A stretch of DNA of 34,742 bases. It comes from a virus. The stretch spans positions 1-34,742 of IMG/VR virus record IMGVR_UViG_3300025508_000069; one strand, 5' to 3'. Below the pieces are notes generated by a model. That model was given only the letters and a program-made list of their open reading frames with translations, made no database searches and was not told the origin of the DNA. Below, one piece after another: positions 32,411 through 34,742 of the stretch; position 1 is the stretch's first letter; every line of letters starts with the position of its first letter. The translations under genes were made by a program, and so were the position numbers.

Positions 32411-34742
32411 ATGTCATTAACATTTAAAAAGTCTACACCTAAAAATTATAATAACTTAGATATACTAATTGAGGACACTACCCCGTTATCAAATAACTAC
32501 TTTAGGGTATCCGATGTACCATCAATATTATGTAAGGGTAAGAACCTATTAAGAATATCAGCCCACCCATCCCATTTCCTACCAGATTCTCAAATAATAG
32601 TAGATATAAAAGATGCTAATGGTGAGCCGATATATTTTGAAATTCCTGAGTATTTAGAAGGAGATAAGAGTAGAATAATATCTATTTGGATTTATCACGA
32701 TAAAGATGATTATAACACTGCTAATGGTGAAGCTGTAATATCATTATATGGAATTGCAAAGCGAGATGTAAGGCCGGGTCGTAATAATGCAATACCTGCT
32801 AAGTATGAAGGTAAGTATAATCTTAAATGGTCTACAACTGTAAATGTTGATAGAAATCGAAATAACATATCACCCGTAATATTTAACTCAACATTACTAC
32901 CAACCACAACATTATCAGAAAGTATTGATGTTTATAAAAACTCACCTACGGATGGTACTGAGTTAGAATTCACACCCATAACTGGAAACGGTGCAAATTA
33001 TTTATTTCGAGGTAAAACTCCAATAATTAAAACTACTGATGGTCAATTCCTTCCAGAAATGGTTGGTAATAATATATTTTTAGATACCTTTGTAGAACCA
33101 GCACTACCGATATCTAAATATGATAACCCATTAAATATAACATCATATACTTCATCAATTAAATCTATAATAGATACAAATACGGTTATCTTAGATACAC
33201 CGTTCACAACTACGTTTACAGATAGAGATGAATTAATACATACATTTAATCAAATAGATTCAGCTAATTACTCTGTATCATATTTCCAAGAAGAATCAAG
33301 GACTAATACTGAAAATCAACGTTCATTTGCAAATGTTACATTTAGTGGATTAGAACCAATCACCGGTGTAGTTGATAAAATAAAAGTATTAATTAAATCA
33401 GATGGGCTGCCGGGTGAGTTCGAATTACTAAACGAAGTAACAGTACCATTTAGTTCATCGGTGGCAATTAAAGTACCAATCCCATCTGAACACTTAAACG
33501 ACCCTAAAATATTAAAATTTCAATATCTAAACTCAATCGGTGAAATATCAAGAACTCAAACCAAATTAAGGCCATTTACATTCGAAGGTGGTAACTCATA
33601 TATAGGAGGTGATAAAAACCTTATAAGTGGTTCTATGTTTATTTCCAATGCACTTGGTACTGGAATTCAAATGGGTGGATTATCATCTGGATTTATACGT
33701 TCGGTTGGATTCGATGGACAAACATCAGCATCATTAGGAAAAGGCCCGGGTGGATTTATAATCTATAGTGGTTCTGGTAATATGCTAATCGGAGAAGACG
33801 TACTACATGGTGTTGGTATGCAGATGATTGGTGATAATGACGATAGACACTTTATATTTACAACAGATGGTGGTGGGTTATTAGATGTTAAAACTGATAA
33901 ATTCTTTATTGGTACAACTGCAAGTCAATTCATTAGTGGTTCTGATAGTAATATAGAAATCAGTTCATCGTTATTTCACTTAGACCCAAAAAACAATTCA
34001 TTAGTAATTGGCGCCGGTACAGTAATAAACGCAGCATTATCTGCAAATGAAATATTTACACCAGCAACAATTGGTGGTGTACAATCGACACGATTAAACG
34101 CATCCGCATCAATTGATTCAGGTGGATTCGCTAGATTCGTATCAGCATCTATTGGGGGATTTGAAGTAAGTACAACACAAATCAATTCAGCAAATAATAA
34201 TCTCATATTAAAATCAAATGGGCAAATTACAGCATCATCCGCAAATATAAATGGTGATATAGTAACTGACAATATAACTGCGACGGGTGGAACAATTGGT
34301 GGATTTGAATTAACTTCAACACAAATAAATTCAACAAACGATAATCTCATATTAAAATCAAATGGACAAATCACTGCTTCTTCTGCAAATATAAATGGTG
34401 ATATAGTAACTGACAATATAACTGCGACGGGTGGAACAATTGGTGGGTTTAGTATAAACACCGCAACCATATCATCATCAAATAATAATCTTATATTAAA
34501 GGATAGTGGCCAGATAACAGGTTCAACTGTATTATTTAGTGGTGGAACAATTGGTGGGTTTAGTATAAACACCGCAACCATATCATCATCAAATAATAAT
34601 CTTATATTAAAGGATAGTGGGCAAATTACAGGCTCAAATGTATTATTTAGTGGTGGAACAATCGCTGGATTTGAAGTAGCAAGTACTCAAATTAATTCAG
34701 TTAATGATAATCTAATCCTCAAATCAAGTGGACAGATTACAG
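32411..34742 (+). CDS. Tail-fibre-like protein with tandem repeats, 3' end outside window
   Basis: The frame runs from an ATG with GGAG eight to eleven bases upstream to the right edge without a stop, giving 777 visible residues. The N-terminal 200 residues are mixed and may be the attachment end. Middle parts are Ser/Thr/Asn/Gly-rich with beta alternation. From residue 581 the chain is built of tandem repeats starting IGGF and containing NLILK and GQIT. This is typical of elongated trimeric phage fibres. The long antisense open frame at 33976-34581 is a by-product of the repeats. An exact copy of the candidate late element precedes the gene. Host range or receptor binding is the likely role; the C-terminal tip, which would decide this, is not in the window. 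Confidence 0.75.
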   Translation, partial: MSLTFKKSTPKNYNNLDILIEDTTPLSNNYFRVSDVPSILCKGKNLLRISAHPSHFLPDSQIIVDIKDANGEPIYFEIPEYLEGDKSRIISIWIYHDKDDYNTANGEAVISLYGIAKRDVRPGRNNAIPAKYEGKYNLKWSTTVNVDRNRNNISPVIFNSTLLPTTTLSESIDVYKNSPTDGTELEFTPITGNGANYLFRGKTPIIKTTDGQFLPEMVGNNIFLDTFVEPALPISKYDNPLNITSYTSSIKSIIDTNTVILDTPFTTTFTDRDELIHTFNQIDSANYSVSYFQEESRTNTENQRSFANVTFSGLEPITGVVDKIKVLIKSDGLPGEFELLNEVTVPFSSSVAIKVPIPSEHLNDPKILKFQYLNSIGEISRTQTKLRPFTFEGGNSYIGGDKNLISGSMFISNALGTGIQMGGLSSGFIRSVGFDGQTSASLGKGPGGFIIYSGSGNMLIGEDVLHGVGMQMIGDNDDRHFIFTTDGGGLLDVKTDKFFIGTTASQFISGSDSNIEISSSLFHLDPKNNSLVIGAGTVINAALSANEIFTPATIGGVQSTRLNASASIDSGGFARFVSASIGGFEVSTTQINSANNNLILKSNGQITASSANINGDIVTDNITATGGTIGGFELTSTQINSTNDNLILKSNGQITASSANINGDIVTDNITATGGTIGGFSINTATISSSNNNLILKDSGQITGSTVLFSGGTIGGFSINTATISSSNNNLILKDSGQITGSNVLFSGGTIAGFEVASTQINSVNDNLILKSSGQIT
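34151..34742 (+). repeat. Tandem repeats in the fibre gene (144-bp and 111-bp units)
   Basis: Units begin at 34151, 34295, 34439, 34550 and 34661, each with (I)GGF or IAGF. The first two are 144 bases (48 residues), the next two 111 bases (37 residues), and the last runs off the edge. The longer units carry an extra block ending in NINGDIVTDNITATGG, which the shorter ones replace by VLFSGG. Parts of neighbouring units are almost identical at DNA level. Confidence 0.9.

Noticed and set aside
33976-34581. Antisense open frame of 201 codons with repeated Pro/Val motifs
   Set aside because: It lies opposite the tandem repeats of the fibre gene; the repeated sense codons leave the opposite frame open. 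No start signal, and all other genes run on the + strand.
34151-34742. Regular repeats considered as a CRISPR array
   Set aside because: The units are in frame, encode a continuous protein repeat, and lack the short conserved repeat with unique spacers.
1-34742. Lysogeny genes, integrase, attachment site, tRNA genes
   Set aside because: I saw no motif of these by eye. The gaps are short and contain no cloverleaf-like structure. A tRNA scan of the whole window would settle the last point.
32411-34742. Diversity-generating retroelement acting on the fibre gene
   Set aside because: No reverse transcriptase gene and no template-like near-copy with adenine-specific differences was found in the window; the gene's 3' end, where a variable region would lie, is outside.

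Overview
The window looks like part of the genome of a T4-like (contractile-tailed, large) bacteriophage that infects a member of the Bacteroidota, most likely an environmental flavobacterium-type host. The phage assignment rests on a recognisable set of T4-type genes on one strand: a gp55-like late sigma factor, a gp5-like hub/spike protein, gp25, gp6, a DnaG-type primase, an Mre11/Rad50 (gp47/gp46) pair and large tail proteins. The host assignment is inference. It rests on an A+T-rich sequence (roughly two thirds by eye), mostly absent Shine-Dalgarno sequences, and several promoters of the Bacteroidota type (TTTG, 20-base spacer, TAnnTTTG). All convincing genes are on the + strand, tightly packed, often with TAATG or ATGA overlaps. 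There is no gene-free stretch longer than 300 bases. I see no tRNA, integrase, insertion sequence or CRISPR array.

Layout. (1) 1-1262: 3' part of a MoxR-type AAA+ ATPase, followed by a hairpin terminator. (2) 1334-4310: eleven small genes, almost all of unknown function. (3) 4411-5004: an Hsp20 small heat-shock protein and a small gene, closed by a strong terminator. (4) 5018-6439: two host-type promoters, each driving one gene: a 54-residue four-cysteine protein and a UV-damage endonuclease (UvdE). A possible tiny membrane protein follows. (5) 6446-9590: a membrane/coiled-coil protein, a ClpP-type protease with intact triad, a GroES-type co-chaperonin, an HD-domain hydrolase and a small membrane-anchored protein. 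(6) 9562-10284: the late sigma factor, leading directly into (7) 10277-27823: baseplate and tail genes, including a 1638-residue protein and two LamG-type proteins. (8) 27827-32388: a nucleic-acid cassette of T7-type endonuclease I, primase, and a single-chain fusion of the Mre11-like nuclease with the Rad50-like ATPase. (9) 32411-end: a tail-fibre-like gene with tandem repeats, cut by the right edge.

Regulation. Two promoter classes appear to coexist. Host-type promoters stand before the four-cysteine gene, uvdE, the ClpP/GroES group and the primase cassette, as expected for early or middle genes read by host RNA polymerase. A separate A/T-only element, exactly ATATTTATAATA at 2973, 25943 and 32379 with relatives at 12210 and 24041, stands 13-29 bases before other genes, mainly structural ones. 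It is a candidate late promoter for the gp55-like sigma factor encoded here.

How the genes may work together. The GroES, ClpP, Hsp20 and AAA+ proteins suggest phage control of protein folding and turnover during capsid and tail assembly. UvdE, endonuclease I, primase and the Mre11-Rad50 fusion supply DNA repair, junction resolution and recombination-linked replication. The most notable points are the Mre11-Rad50 fusion, the primase whose zinc finger has lost most ligands and whose mRNA may be leaderless, the two-class promoter architecture, and the repeat-built fibre at the right edge. Everything here was read by eye, so family assignments rest on motifs and not on database searches.
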